A stretch of DNA of 64,000 nucleotides, taken from the NCBI RefSeq assembly GCF_039536325.1, contig NZ_BAAAYO010000005.1:305773-369772 (forward strand), written 5' to 3'. Below, one piece after another: positions 1-7,021 of this stretch. Position 1 is the stretch's first letter. Each line of letters opens with the position of its first letter. The position numbers were made by a program, and so were the translations under genes. This DNA comes from Paenibacillus_AB hodogayensis. GTDB taxonomy: Bacteria; Bacillota; Bacilli; Paenibacillales; NBRC-103111. The notes under the pieces were generated by a model. That model was given only the letters and a program-made list of their open reading frames with translations. It made no database searches and had not been told where the DNA came from.

Positions 1-1
1 G

Positions 2-130
2 GCGCTGCTTGGCACGGAGCACGCGGCCGAGGGGGCGTTCGACAGCCCGTTTGTCGTGGAGAAGCCGACGCTGGACGATATCTTGATCTTTACGCAGGAG
101 GGGAAGAGCCGTGCTCCAATTGCTCGTTAA
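2..130 (+). CDS. ABC transporter ATP-binding protein, C-terminal end (partial)
   Basis: Only the last 42 codons are inside the window. The tail (EKPTLDDILIFTQEG, then a short basic end) resembles the C-terminus of ABC-2-type ATP-binding subunits, where a P-T-L-D/E-D-I-F/L motif follows the nucleotide-binding domain. It overlaps the start of the following permease gene by 20 bases, so the two are translationally coupled subunits of one transporter. No catalytic motif is visible, so the ATPase assignment rests on this tail and the neighbour. Confidence 0.65.
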   Translation, partial: ALLGTEHAAEGAFDSPFVVEKPTLDDILIFTQEGKSRAPIAR

Positions 131-764
131 AGATTTTCGCATTCAGAAGCGGTTCATCTGGCTCGGCTTTTTCTTCGTCGGCGTGTTCTTTTTCATCCTG
201 GGCGCATTCGAGGGGATGCCGCTTGCGGTACCTGCCGCCATTTTCAGCCATTTCCTGATCGTCGTGGCCAGCAAGATGGACGAGAAAAACAATAACGGGC
301 GCATGCTCGTTTCGTTCCCGCTGCGCCGCAGCGATATTGTGGCGGCCAAGTACGTCGGCATCGTGCTGTTTATGGGGTTGGCGTTCGCTTTGACAGCGCT
401 TTGGCGGTTTGCCGCGGGACTCGTGCTGCCGGCCGGGGAGCTGCCGTGGTTTGATATGCGGTCTTTGGCGGTGGCGGTCGGGATGCTGCTGTTGTTTTAT
501 TCGATCTATTTTCCATTGTTTTTCGCTTTCGGTGCGCGTCTCGTGCAGGTGCTCGACGTGATCGTCATTTTTGTCGTCGGCGGGGCGGTCGTGCTCGGTC
601 TGCGCATCGCGGAATGGTCGGGAGCGGATGCCGGCAAGTGGCTTCGCGCCGCGGCGGGGGCCGATCCGGAGGCGCTGGCGGTATGGGGAGTGATCGGATG
701 TTTGGCTCTGCTGCTGGTATCCTTCGTTTTGTCGGTAACGTTGTATTCCCGCAAAAGCGTCTAG
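111..764 (+). CDS. ABC-2 type transporter permease (YtrC/ABC2_membrane_5-like)
   Basis: A 217-residue integral membrane protein with about six hydrophobic segments (near residues 15-32, 40-55, 83-105, 123-140, 145-162, 190-212). Between the second and third lies a cytoplasmic loop (KMDEKNNNGRMLVSFPLRR) of the kind found in small ABC-2 permeases, where a short E-K-N-x(n)-L-x-S-L/F-P-x-R/S-R motif precedes the next helix. The start is GTG at 111 with GGAGGGG upstream, inside the end of the ATPase gene. It is probably the membrane half of an exporter whose ATPase is the preceding gene. Substrate unknown. A hairpin terminator follows. Confidence 0.8.
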   Translation: MLQLLVKDFRIQKRFIWLGFFFVGVFFFILGAFEGMPLAVPAAIFSHFLIVVASKMDEKNNNGRMLVSFPLRRSDIVAAKYVGIVLFMGLAFALTALWRFAAGLVLPAGELPWFDMRSLAVAVGMLLLFYSIYFPLFFAFGARLVQVLDVIVIFVVGGAVVLGLRIAEWSGADAGKWLRAAAGADPEALAVWGVIGCLALLLVSFVLSVTLYSRKSV

Positions 765-798
765 ACGGCTCCAGCCGGGGTGGCTAGCCTCTTTGACC

Positions 799-831
799 AA
801 GGAGTCCTCCGTGCGGAGGGCTCCTTTCTTT
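799..831 (+). terminator. rho-independent terminator after the first ABC module
   Basis: Inverted repeat AAGGAGtCCTCCG / CGGAGGgCTCCTT with a 2-nt loop, followed by TTCTTT. It ends the 2-764 operon and faces the minus-strand genes beyond. Confidence 0.8.
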
Positions 832-848
832 ACCAAGAAAAGTAACCT

Positions 849-1019
849 CTATAGCCATTCTAAAAATTCAAGGCGATTGCCGAAAGGGTCGTTTACATAG
901 AAGCGTTTTACACCTTCATCTGCCCTTGCTTCATCATCGATGATCGGTATGTTTTGCTGAAGCAAATCGTTGCGCAGCTCGTCTAAGTTCTGTACATAAA
1001 GGAAATATCTATTCAAAAT
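849..1019 (-). pseudogene. Glyoxalase/VOC-family protein remnant (C-terminal part)
   Basis: The minus-strand frame from 1019 to the stop at 849 encodes about 56 residues ending in YVNDPFGNRLEFLEWL. That is the typical C-terminal signature of small VOC (glyoxalase/bleomycin-resistance/dioxygenase) proteins of 110-130 residues. The N-terminal half is missing: upstream, in another frame, sits the 3' end of the DinB gene. There is no good ribosome site or start codon. I read this as the leftover of a VOC gene truncated by a deletion that joined it to the DinB gene. Programmed translation from the DinB mRNA is possible but unsupported. Confidence 0.6.
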
Positions 1020-1483
1020 GAAAACAATCCTCTGCCGATGACATTGGCGGACACGGGCTCAATCCCGAGCTCTCTTGCCCAGACGGAGAGCTGACCCATA
1101 TGGTGAATTTCATGCGCAATGACATGACGCAAAATTTCACCTTGGGTATAGCTCCCTTTCAACCACGGAACGGTCACCGTTTCTTTCTCCGAATCGGTTG
1201 ACCAAGTCTGCAGGAACGATTGTGTCTCCTGAAGCCAGCAATCCGAAAGCTCCTTTACTTGCTGCAGGGTCCGATAGTTCTCGTACTGCACCTGGATATC
1301 CGGCTTGCCTTGTATGGCGCGAATCCAGCTGTACTCCACGTCCAAAATATGAAAAAAGGTATAAAGAATTGAGCCTGCCCCGCCGATGCGCGTACGCGAC
1401 AATTCCTCGATCGGGATCTGCCTGCACCGTTCCAACCACTCATTCCTGACCATCCAGTTGTACCGAAACAACGTGATCACCAT
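1013..1483 (-). CDS. DinB-family protein (putative thiol/metal-dependent)
   Basis: A 156-residue four-helix-bundle protein of the DinB/YfiT superfamily. The family places three histidines around a divalent metal; here one lies in FFHILDVEY and the others in HVIAHEIHHMGQL, and the protein ends with the frequent ANVIGRGLF motif. The ATG at 1483 was chosen because AGGGGGG lies 4 nt upstream; an extension to 1543 would lack a ribosome site and runs into the promoter. Family members are often damage- or stress-inducible or act as bacillithiol-dependent transferases. A LexA-like box with a -10-like TATTAT lies about 30 bp upstream. Its 3' end abuts a broken VOC gene. Confidence 0.82.
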   Translation of the reverse strand: MVITLFRYNWMVRNEWLERCRQIPIEELSRTRIGGAGSILYTFFHILDVEYSWIRAIQGKPDIQVQYENYRTLQQVKELSDCWLQETQSFLQTWSTDSEKETVTVPWLKGSYTQGEILRHVIAHEIHHMGQLSVWARELGIEPVSANVIGRGLFSF

Positions 1484-1514
1484 AAGCCCCCCTAATTGAT
1501 TACTCGCTTTCTCC

Positions 1515-1532
1515 ATAATAGAACAAATGTTC
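1515..1532 (-). promoter_or_regulatory. LexA/DinR-like SOS box with -10 for dinB gene
   Basis: On the minus strand GGAACATTTGTTCTATTATGG contains the inverted repeat GAAC-N4-GTTC (1521-1532), the core of the Bacillales LexA operator (CGAAC-N4-GTTCG). It is directly followed by TATTAT (1515-1520), which could be the -10 box about 30 bp before the chosen start at 1483. The same arrangement recurs at 6866-6885. Confidence 0.5.
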
Positions 1533-1632
1533 CGGTTCATCAAAATGTTTTTAAAACGTTCGGTTCGGGCAGCCGGACTTCGTTAAGGCGACCAAACTTT
1601 GCTGGCGAGCGCGGAACTTTTGTACGAAGAGG

Positions 1633-1661
1633 TTGACAAAGAAACGTTAAGCTCATATAGT
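1633..1661 (+). promoter_or_regulatory. sigma-A promoter of the GntR-ABC operon
   Basis: TTGACA (1633-1638), 17 nt, TATAGT (1656-1661). It lies 41 bp before the GntR start and is a near-perfect vegetative promoter for 1702-3652. Confidence 0.8.
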
Positions 1662-1680
1662 TAGTTACATAAGTAATTAA
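1661..1680 (+). promoter_or_regulatory. candidate GntR operator (inverted repeat)
   Basis: TTAGTTAC-ATAA-GTAATTAA is an 8-4-8 inverted repeat with one mismatch. It begins at the last base of the -10 box and covers the expected transcription start. This is where an autorepressor of the YtrA/GntR type would bind. Confidence 0.6.
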
Positions 1681-1701
1681 CCAGTTTGGTGGTGTGGTCA
1701 T

Positions 1702-2073
1702 ATGAACTTTCCGATTGATGACGGCCGCCCGATATTCGTGCAAATTGCCGAACGGATCGAGGACGACATAATCGCAGACAGATTGCCGGAGGAAGCGCAG
1801 GTACCGTCGACGAACCAGTTCGCCGCTTTTTATCAGATCAATCCGGCCACGGCGGCCAAAGGCGTCAATACGTTGGTGGATCAAGGCATTTTGTACAAGA
1901 AACGGGGGATTGGGATGTTCGTGGCGACGGGAGCGCGGGATGCGTTGATCGAGAAGCGCAAGGAGCAGTTTTACGAGCATTATGTCGTGACGATGGTGCG
2001 CGAGGCCGGCAAGCTGGGCATAACGGCAGAGCAGCTGGCAGAGATGATCCGGAGAGGAGAGGGCGGACAATGA
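1702..2073 (+). CDS. GntR-family transcriptional regulator, YtrA subfamily
   Basis: A 123-residue repressor. The N-terminal winged helix-turn-helix (residues about 12-75) begins with PIFVQIAERIEDDIIADRL and contains the STNQFAAFYQINPATAAKGV recognition region, ending in a wing with GILYKKRGIGMFV. The short helical C-terminal tail is typical of YtrA-type regulators, which sit at the head of ABC transporter operons and repress them. The stop overlaps the next start by 4 bases (ATGA), giving tight coupling to the ATPase. Regulation is probably by the inverted repeat over its own promoter. Ligand unknown; in relatives such operons respond to cell-wall-active antibiotics. Confidence 0.88.
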   Translation: MNFPIDDGRPIFVQIAERIEDDIIADRLPEEAQVPSTNQFAAFYQINPATAAKGVNTLVDQGILYKKRGIGMFVATGARDALIEKRKEQFYEHYVVTMVREAGKLGITAEQLAEMIRRGEGGQ

Positions 2074-2966
2074 ACCCTATCGTGAAATTGAACAAGGTAA
2101 CGAAAAAGTACGGAGCGGTGACAGCGGTGCAGGATATCAGCTTCACGATGGAATCGGAAAAAATTTACGGCTTGCTCGGCCGGAACGGAGCGGGCAAAAC
2201 GACGATCATGCACATGATCGCCGCCCAATTGTTCCCTACAAGCGGGGAATTGCTCGTCTTCGGCGAAGCGCCTTACGAGAACCGCCATGTACTGAACCGA
2301 TTGTGCTTCGTGAAGGAAAGCCAGAAATACCCGGAAAATTACAACGTCGAAGACGTGCTGGACATCGCCGGCTCGCTGTTTGAGAATTGGGACCGCGAGT
2401 ACGCGCTGTCGCTGATCGACGACTTCGGACTTCCGCTCAAACGGCGGATCAAGAAGCTGTCGCGGGGGATGCTGTCGGCCGCGGGCATCGTCGTCGGCTT
2501 GGCCAGCCGGTCTCCGCTCACGATTTTCGACGAGCCTTATCTCGGTCTTGACGCCGTAGCGAGAACGTTGTTTTATGATCGGCTGCTGGAAGACTATGCC
2601 GCCCATCCGCGTACCGTCGTGCTCTCGACTCATTTGATCGACGAGGTCAGCCGTCTGCTGGAGCATATTATTGTGATCAACAACGGCAGGCTGCTGCTGG
2701 ACGAAGATGCCGACGTCTTGCGCGGGCGGGCTTTCCAGGTCGTCGGTCCTGTCGGATCGATCGATGCGTTCGCATCGGACAAAGAAACGATCCACCGCGG
2801 AACGTTCGGCGGGTTCGCGACGGCTACGGTTATGGGCAATTTGTACGGCAAAGACCGGCAGCAGGCAGAGGCGCTCGGTCTGGAGATCGCGCCTGTTTCG
2901 CTGCAGCAGATGATCGTGCATTTGACCGGCAGAAAGTCGGGACATAAGGAGGAGGAGCTCGTATGA
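2070..2966 (+). CDS. ABC transporter ATP-binding protein
   Basis: A 298-residue nucleotide-binding subunit. Walker A is GRNGAGKTT (about residues 36-44), the signature-like motif is LSRGMLSAAG, Walker B is LTIFDEPYLGLD, and the switch His is in STHLIDEV. The signature is degenerate (L-S-R-G-M rather than L-S-G-G-Q), as is common in YtrB-like ABC-2 ATPases. About 80 C-terminal residues follow the domain. It overlaps both the GntR gene upstream and the permease downstream by 4 bases. The set probably forms a homodimeric ATPase with the 2963-3652 permease as an exporter or efflux sensor under the GntR regulator. Confidence 0.9.
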   Translation: MNPIVKLNKVTKKYGAVTAVQDISFTMESEKIYGLLGRNGAGKTTIMHMIAAQLFPTSGELLVFGEAPYENRHVLNRLCFVKESQKYPENYNVEDVLDIAGSLFENWDREYALSLIDDFGLPLKRRIKKLSRGMLSAAGIVVGLASRSPLTIFDEPYLGLDAVARTLFYDRLLEDYAAHPRTVVLSTHLIDEVSRLLEHIIVINNGRLLLDEDADVLRGRAFQVVGPVGSIDAFASDKETIHRGTFGGFATATVMGNLYGKDRQQAEALGLEIAPVSLQQMIVHLTGRKSGHKEEELV

Positions 2967-3652
2967 ACCGGATTCAAGGTGTGATCCGTATACATCTGCG
3001 CGACAAGCTGTCGATTCTGTATTTGCCCTGGATCATCATGATGATCAGCTTCGCGGTCAATCTGATTATCGGCTTGCTGCTGCGCGGCGAGGAAGTGATC
3101 TATACGGGGGGGATCGCATCGCTTTACGTATACATGTTCGTGATCGGTATCCTCACGCTTAGTCAGACGTTCCCGTTCGCGCTCGGCTTCAGCGTCAGGA
3201 GAAAGGATTATTTCTGGGGGACGCTGCTGCTGATGGTCGGCATCAGCGCGGTTTTCTCCGCAGTGCTTCTGCTGCTCGGGATGACGGAAACGCATGTGAT
3301 CGCAGGATGGGGCGTGGGCCTTCATTTCTTCGACATTCCTTACTTGAATGACGGCCCCGCATTAGCAAGACTATGGGTGCCTTTCGTATTGCTGCTGCAC
3401 ATGTTTTATCTCGGTTTTGTGATCAGCGGCGTCTTTCGCCGGTTCGGCAAGCTTGGCCTCTGGTCCGTCATGCTGGTCATGCTGGTGCTTTTCTCGGTCG
3501 GCATCTTCGCTTGCACCTACTACGGCTGGTGGGGGACGGTATTTGCCTGGTTTGCCGCCAATAGCATGGTTCAGCTGTCGCTTTGGCTGTTCGCGCTCGC
3601 GCTCGTCTATATGCTCGTTTCTTATTCGCTGCTGCGCCGGACCACGATCTAG
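2963..3652 (+). CDS. ABC-2 type permease of the GntR operon
   Basis: A 229-residue membrane protein with six predicted helices (about 17-38, 50-70, 85-104, 135-155, 165-185, 198-220). There is no signal peptide. The loop FSVRRKDYFWGTLLL resembles the coupling region of ABC-2 permeases. The start ATG at 2963 is preceded by GGAGGAGGAG and overlaps the ATPase stop. It is the last gene of the 1702-3652 operon. Function inferred from context: the membrane component of a YtrA-controlled ABC transporter. I do not recognise a specific substrate family. Confidence 0.8.
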   Translation: MNRIQGVIRIHLRDKLSILYLPWIIMMISFAVNLIIGLLLRGEEVIYTGGIASLYVYMFVIGILTLSQTFPFALGFSVRRKDYFWGTLLLMVGISAVFSAVLLLLGMTETHVIAGWGVGLHFFDIPYLNDGPALARLWVPFVLLLHMFYLGFVISGVFRRFGKLGLWSVMLVMLVLFSVGIFACTYYGWWGTVFAWFAANSMVQLSLWLFALALVYMLVSYSLLRRTTI

Positions 3653-3832
3653 TCGCAGACAGCCTGCAATAAAGCGGTTTTAAGCGTCCTTTTCCTCTCC
3701 ATTATGATCCCAAAGCCGCAATGCGGGGCGTCGTTGCCAGAAACGCACATCCCCAAATAATGCAAGCATTGCCGCCAAAAAATCCATTGCCGCCGCTAAA
3801 GACAGTAGCTTACACTGTAGTGGTGCTGCAAA

Positions 3833-3847
3833 TGAGAATCACTATCA
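3833..3847 (+). promoter_or_regulatory. Fur box upstream of the siderophore-binding lipoprotein gene
   Basis: TGAGAAT-C-ACTATCA matches the 7-1-7 Fur consensus TGATAAT-N-ATTATCA at 12 of 14 positions. It lies 18 bp before the start codon, next to the ribosome site GGAGGGG, so repression in iron-replete cells is expected. Confidence 0.72.
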
Positions 3848-3865
3848 TAATGGAGGGGAACATCC

Positions 3866-4867
3866 GTGCAACGAAAAGCGAAATGGGCCGTCTGGCTGGG
3901 CGCGATCGTCCTGCTGTCGCTGCTCGCCGCCTGCGGAACGAAGAGCGAACAGCCGCAGTCGTCGGAGAACAAAGAAAGCAAAGCTGCAAACGATACAGGC
4001 AAGGAGGCGGCGCCTCAGTCGGCTACCCGCGTCATCAAGGACGATAAAGGACGCGAGGTGACAATCCCGACCAAGCCGGAAAGGGTTATCGCCCATTATT
4101 TCCCGGCAGAAGCCGTCGCGCTCGGTTTGAAGGCGGTCGGCACGAACTACGCGACGGCCAATCAGATGCTGACCAAGGAACAACTGCAAGGGACGGAAGA
4201 TATTGCCGGTCAGGGCGTCAACCCGAATCTGGAGAAGGTGCTGTCGCTTAATCCCGATCTGATTCTCGTGCCGGATTTTCTCGAAGCGAACAGCATCGAG
4301 TCGCTGTCCAAAATAGCTCCAACCGTCATGCTCAGCTATGCGGGCGACTTGTTCGACCGGCTGAAGAAAATGGGCGACCTGTTGGGCAAAACGAAGGAAG
4401 CGGACGAATGGATCGCCCGCTACAACAAGAAGGCGCAGGACAAGCGCGACCAATTGAAGCCCTACGTCAAGCAGGGCGAGACGGCGACAGCGTTCGTGCT
4501 GTTCCAGGACAAGAAAATATACGTGTACGGAAATCAGCGTCTCGGCTCGACGATGTACAACGCGCTTGGATTCGTCCGTCCGGAGAAAGCCGCGAAGCTG
4601 TTCGAGAGCAATAAGGATGCGCTTTGGCAGACGATCTCGGAGGAGACGCTGGCGGATTATGCCGGGGACCGGATTTTTATCGTCGTCAACGACGCGAACC
4701 CGGATGTGAAAAAAGCGGCCGACGAATTGCTGAATTCGCCGGTGTGGAAAAACCTTCCTGCCGTAAAAGACGGCAAAGCCTACGTTGTCGGCAACAAGTG
4801 GTCGTTCTACGACCCGATCACGCTCGACTGGCTGCTTGACGAAATGCCGAAGCTGTTGATGAAATAA
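3866..4867 (+). CDS. iron-siderophore ABC transporter substrate-binding lipoprotein
   Basis: A 333-residue lipoprotein of the FecB/FhuD/FeuA class III binding proteins. The signal peptide ends in the lipobox LSLLAAC (Cys23), followed by a charged low-complexity linker (residues 24-55). The binding domain starts with KGREVTIPTKPERVI, typical for this family, and includes NPDLILVP and the C-terminal YDPITLDWLLDEM. GTG start at 3866 with GGAGGGG 8 nt upstream. It sits under a Fur box, and the next gene is an AraC regulator with a homologous binding domain. No permease or ATPase genes lie nearby, so it must work with components encoded elsewhere. The exact siderophore cannot be told. Confidence 0.9.
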   Translation: MQRKAKWAVWLGAIVLLSLLAACGTKSEQPQSSENKESKAANDTGKEAAPQSATRVIKDDKGREVTIPTKPERVIAHYFPAEAVALGLKAVGTNYATANQMLTKEQLQGTEDIAGQGVNPNLEKVLSLNPDLILVPDFLEANSIESLSKIAPTVMLSYAGDLFDRLKKMGDLLGKTKEADEWIARYNKKAQDKRDQLKPYVKQGETATAFVLFQDKKIYVYGNQRLGSTMYNALGFVRPEKAAKLFESNKDALWQTISEETLADYAGDRIFIVVNDANPDVKKAADELLNSPVWKNLPAVKDGKAYVVGNKWSFYDPITLDWLLDEMPKLLMK

Positions 4868-4897
4868 TGCCGGACGCTTGGTCCGCGCCATTTCCGG

Positions 4898-4934
4898 GAA
4901 GCTTGTCTTTGTTGAAAAGACAGGCTTCTTTTTT
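4898..4934 (+). terminator. rho-independent terminator after siderophore-binding gene
   Basis: GAAGC-TTGTCTT ... AAGACAG-GCTTC stem with a 6-nt loop followed by TTTTTT. Confidence 0.8.
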
Positions 4935-4948
4935 AATGCGTATTCGCT

Positions 4949-4978
4949 TATAATGAGTTTTAATGAGAATGATTTACA
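4949..4978 (+). promoter_or_regulatory. promoter -10 and Fur-like box of the AraC-type regulator
   Basis: TATAAT at 4949-4954 is followed by TGAGAAT-G-ATTTACA (4964-4978), an 11 of 14 match to the Fur consensus placed over the expected transcript start. This suggests that the regulator itself is iron-repressed. Confidence 0.55.
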
Positions 4979-5007
4979 ATTGGATAAAAAAACGAAGGGG
5001 CGAGGAG

Positions 5008-6657
5008 ATGAACGAACACGAGCTTGAGGGTGCGCCGACGCTATTCCCCCGCCGTCCGCCGCTATTTCGAATGACCGCCATTCAAGCGGTGGCCTGTATG
5101 GCAGGCGAGACGAGAGGCGACAAAGAACTGCTCGGAACGTACTGTCTGCTTGCTGTAGTCAAGGGTCAGGGCTCGATCTCGATCGACGGGATCGGGCTTC
5201 CGTTGTTTGCGGGTTCCTGCGTCATGCTCCTGCCCGGGATGATTGCGGAGTTGAATTACGCGGGAGCCGGGGGCATGGAGCTGTACCGGCTTTATTTCGA
5301 AGCGTTGTCGGAGGGGGAGTCGGAGGCGGACCGGCAAAGGGCGGCGGAGGCGCTGCTGGGCCGCGGGGAAGTGGAGTTCCGTCCCTTTTACCGGCTGGTC
5401 GAATTTCTGGAGGAGTTGTACGGCAAGCGGCATTGCGCGGGAGAATGGGAGTCGTTCCGGGCGAATGCGCAGTTGCAGGACATACTGGCCCGGCTGGCGG
5501 AGCAAAACCGTTCGCGGCCGGAGGGCGACAACGCGCTGCAAGCCGTCGAGCGCTCGATTGCTTTCATGCACCGCTCGCTGCACGAGGATATTGCTATCGA
5601 GCAGCTGGCGGAGGAAGCGGGCATCGGCCGTTGGCAATACAATGCGCTGTTCAAGTCGCTGACCGGGACGAAGCCGATCGATTATTTGACCGATCTGCGC
5701 ATCCATCGCGCCAAGGAGCTGCTGCTGCTGCCGGGCCATACGTTGAAGGCCGTGGCGGCCAGAGCGGGCTTTCGCGACGAATATTATTTCAGCCGCCGCT
5801 TCAAGCAGACGGTGGGCGTATCCCCCAGGCAATATGCGGACAGCCAGGCGCGCCAGCCGCGAATTATGTCCTTGCAGTATTTGGGCGAAGTGTTGTCGCT
5901 CGGCATCAAGCCGGTGGCGGCCAGCCGCGGCGTGCTGGACCTGTTCCGGCCTCAGGCCGTCGACGTCGAGGGGATCGAAGAGCCGGTGGAGGCGGAGGCG
6001 CTGCTGAAGCTGAAGCCGGATCTGATTCTGTTCCCGAGCTATGTGCCCAAGCAGCTGGCCGAACAGCTCCGAAAGGTGGCCCCGGCCATGGAGATCGACT
6101 GGTTTGACGATATTTACACGAGGATGACGAAGATCGGCGGCATGCTGGGCAAGCAGCGCGAGGCCAAAAGCTGGATCCGCCGCTACGAGGCGAAGGCGAA
6201 GCAGACCCGGGAGGCGCTGTCCCCGTATGTTCGCGAAGGCGAGACGGCCACGGCGTTCATCTACGACGGGGCGCACCGCAAGCTGTTCGTGTACGGCGCG
6301 CATAATTTCGGGCATACGTTGTACCGGGCGCTGCAATTCGCTCCTCCGGACAAGGTCAAGACCCTGATCGGGCGGCACAAACGGTTTCGCTGGACGGCAA
6401 TCGACGCCGAGGCCGTGACGGACTATGCCGGGGACCGGGTGTTCCTCGCCGTTACCCGCGACGAGCCGTCCAAGGAATGGGCTCGTGCTTTCACGGCCAG
6501 CGAGCTGTGGACGAAGCTGCCCGCCGTCCGCAACGGCCGCGCTTACGTGGTCGAGCCGAAGTGGGGGGCGTACGATCCGATTACGCTGGAAACCCATCTG
6601 GACGAAATGGTCAGGCTGTTAGCCGTCCCCTCGGCCGAACCGGGGAAAAGGGCGTAG
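5008..6657 (+). CDS. AraC-family regulator fused to a FecB-like binding domain (Btr-like)
   Basis: A 549-residue three-part protein: an N-terminal cupin-like sensor region (about 1-150), an AraC double helix-turn-helix (about 175-275, with LAEEAGIGRWQYNALFKS and AVAARAGFRDEYYFSRRFKQ), and a C-terminal class III solute-binding-protein domain (about 285-540). This order is that of Bacillus Btr/YbbB, which activates siderophore uptake when the ligand binds. The C-terminal domain matches the adjacent lipoprotein along its length (both have Y-V-x-x-G-E-T-A-T-A-F and DYAGDR). ATG at 5008 was chosen for its GAGGAG site; the upstream ATG at 4963 lies inside the Fur box. Likely an activator of the neighbouring iron uptake gene. 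Confidence 0.88.
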   Translation: MNEHELEGAPTLFPRRPPLFRMTAIQAVACMAGETRGDKELLGTYCLLAVVKGQGSISIDGIGLPLFAGSCVMLLPGMIAELNYAGAGGMELYRLYFEALSEGESEADRQRAAEALLGRGEVEFRPFYRLVEFLEELYGKRHCAGEWESFRANAQLQDILARLAEQNRSRPEGDNALQAVERSIAFMHRSLHEDIAIEQLAEEAGIGRWQYNALFKSLTGTKPIDYLTDLRIHRAKELLLLPGHTLKAVAARAGFRDEYYFSRRFKQTVGVSPRQYADSQARQPRIMSLQYLGEVLSLGIKPVAASRGVLDLFRPQAVDVEGIEEPVEAEALLKLKPDLILFPSYVPKQLAEQLRKVAPAMEIDWFDDIYTRMTKIGGMLGKQREAKSWIRRYEAKAKQTREALSPYVREGETATAFIYDGAHRKLFVYGAHNFGHTLYRALQFAPPDKVKTLIGRHKRFRWTAIDAEAVTDYAGDRVFLAVTRDEPSKEWARAFTASELWTKLPAVRNGRAYVVEPKWGAYDPITLETHLDEMVRLLAVPSAEPGKRA

Positions 6658-6710
6658 CCGCCGGAACGCGGCACCAAACTGCGGTCATTTTTTCGCATTA
6701 GCTCCGATTA

Positions 6711-6754
6711 GAAGCCTTCCGCGCCATGGACTACGGGTGCGAAAGGCTTCTTTG
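6711..6754 (+). terminator. rho-independent terminator after the AraC-type regulator
   Basis: GAAGCCTTcCGC ... GCGaAAGGCTTC with a loop of about 16 nt followed by TTTGT. The rest of the 364-bp gap (6658-7021) holds the LexA-like box below and no other gene that I can support. Confidence 0.7.
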
Positions 6755-6865
6755 TACGTTATGGCAGCGCAGCCGAGCGGGAAAGCAGCGTTACAAGCAG
6801 CCGGATTCGTTCGGCGGCGTGCCTGCGGGGGTTGACGGATATGGAAGTTATTCGCATAGAAATAT

Positions 6866-6885
6866 AGAACATTTGTTCGTATTAT
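6866..6885 (+). promoter_or_regulatory. LexA/DinR-like SOS box upstream of the sigma-factor-like gene
   Basis: AGAACATTTGTTCG (6866-6879) matches the GAAC-N4-GTTC core of the Bacillales LexA operator and is followed at once by TATTAT (6880-6885). The block is nearly identical to the one in front of the DinB gene at 1515-1532, which argues for a shared regulator. The gene starts about 137 bp downstream. Confidence 0.5.
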
Positions 6886-7021
6886 GGTACTATCAATAGT
6901 AAAGTTTGCAATTTTGTTAAAAATAGTTGGCCAAACCGATAAGATTTGACCGGTGTCCAGACATTATACCTTATGAAGGGGAAAAAAGCCGCGTCAGCCG
7001 GCAAGGGGAGGAAGGGCGGCT

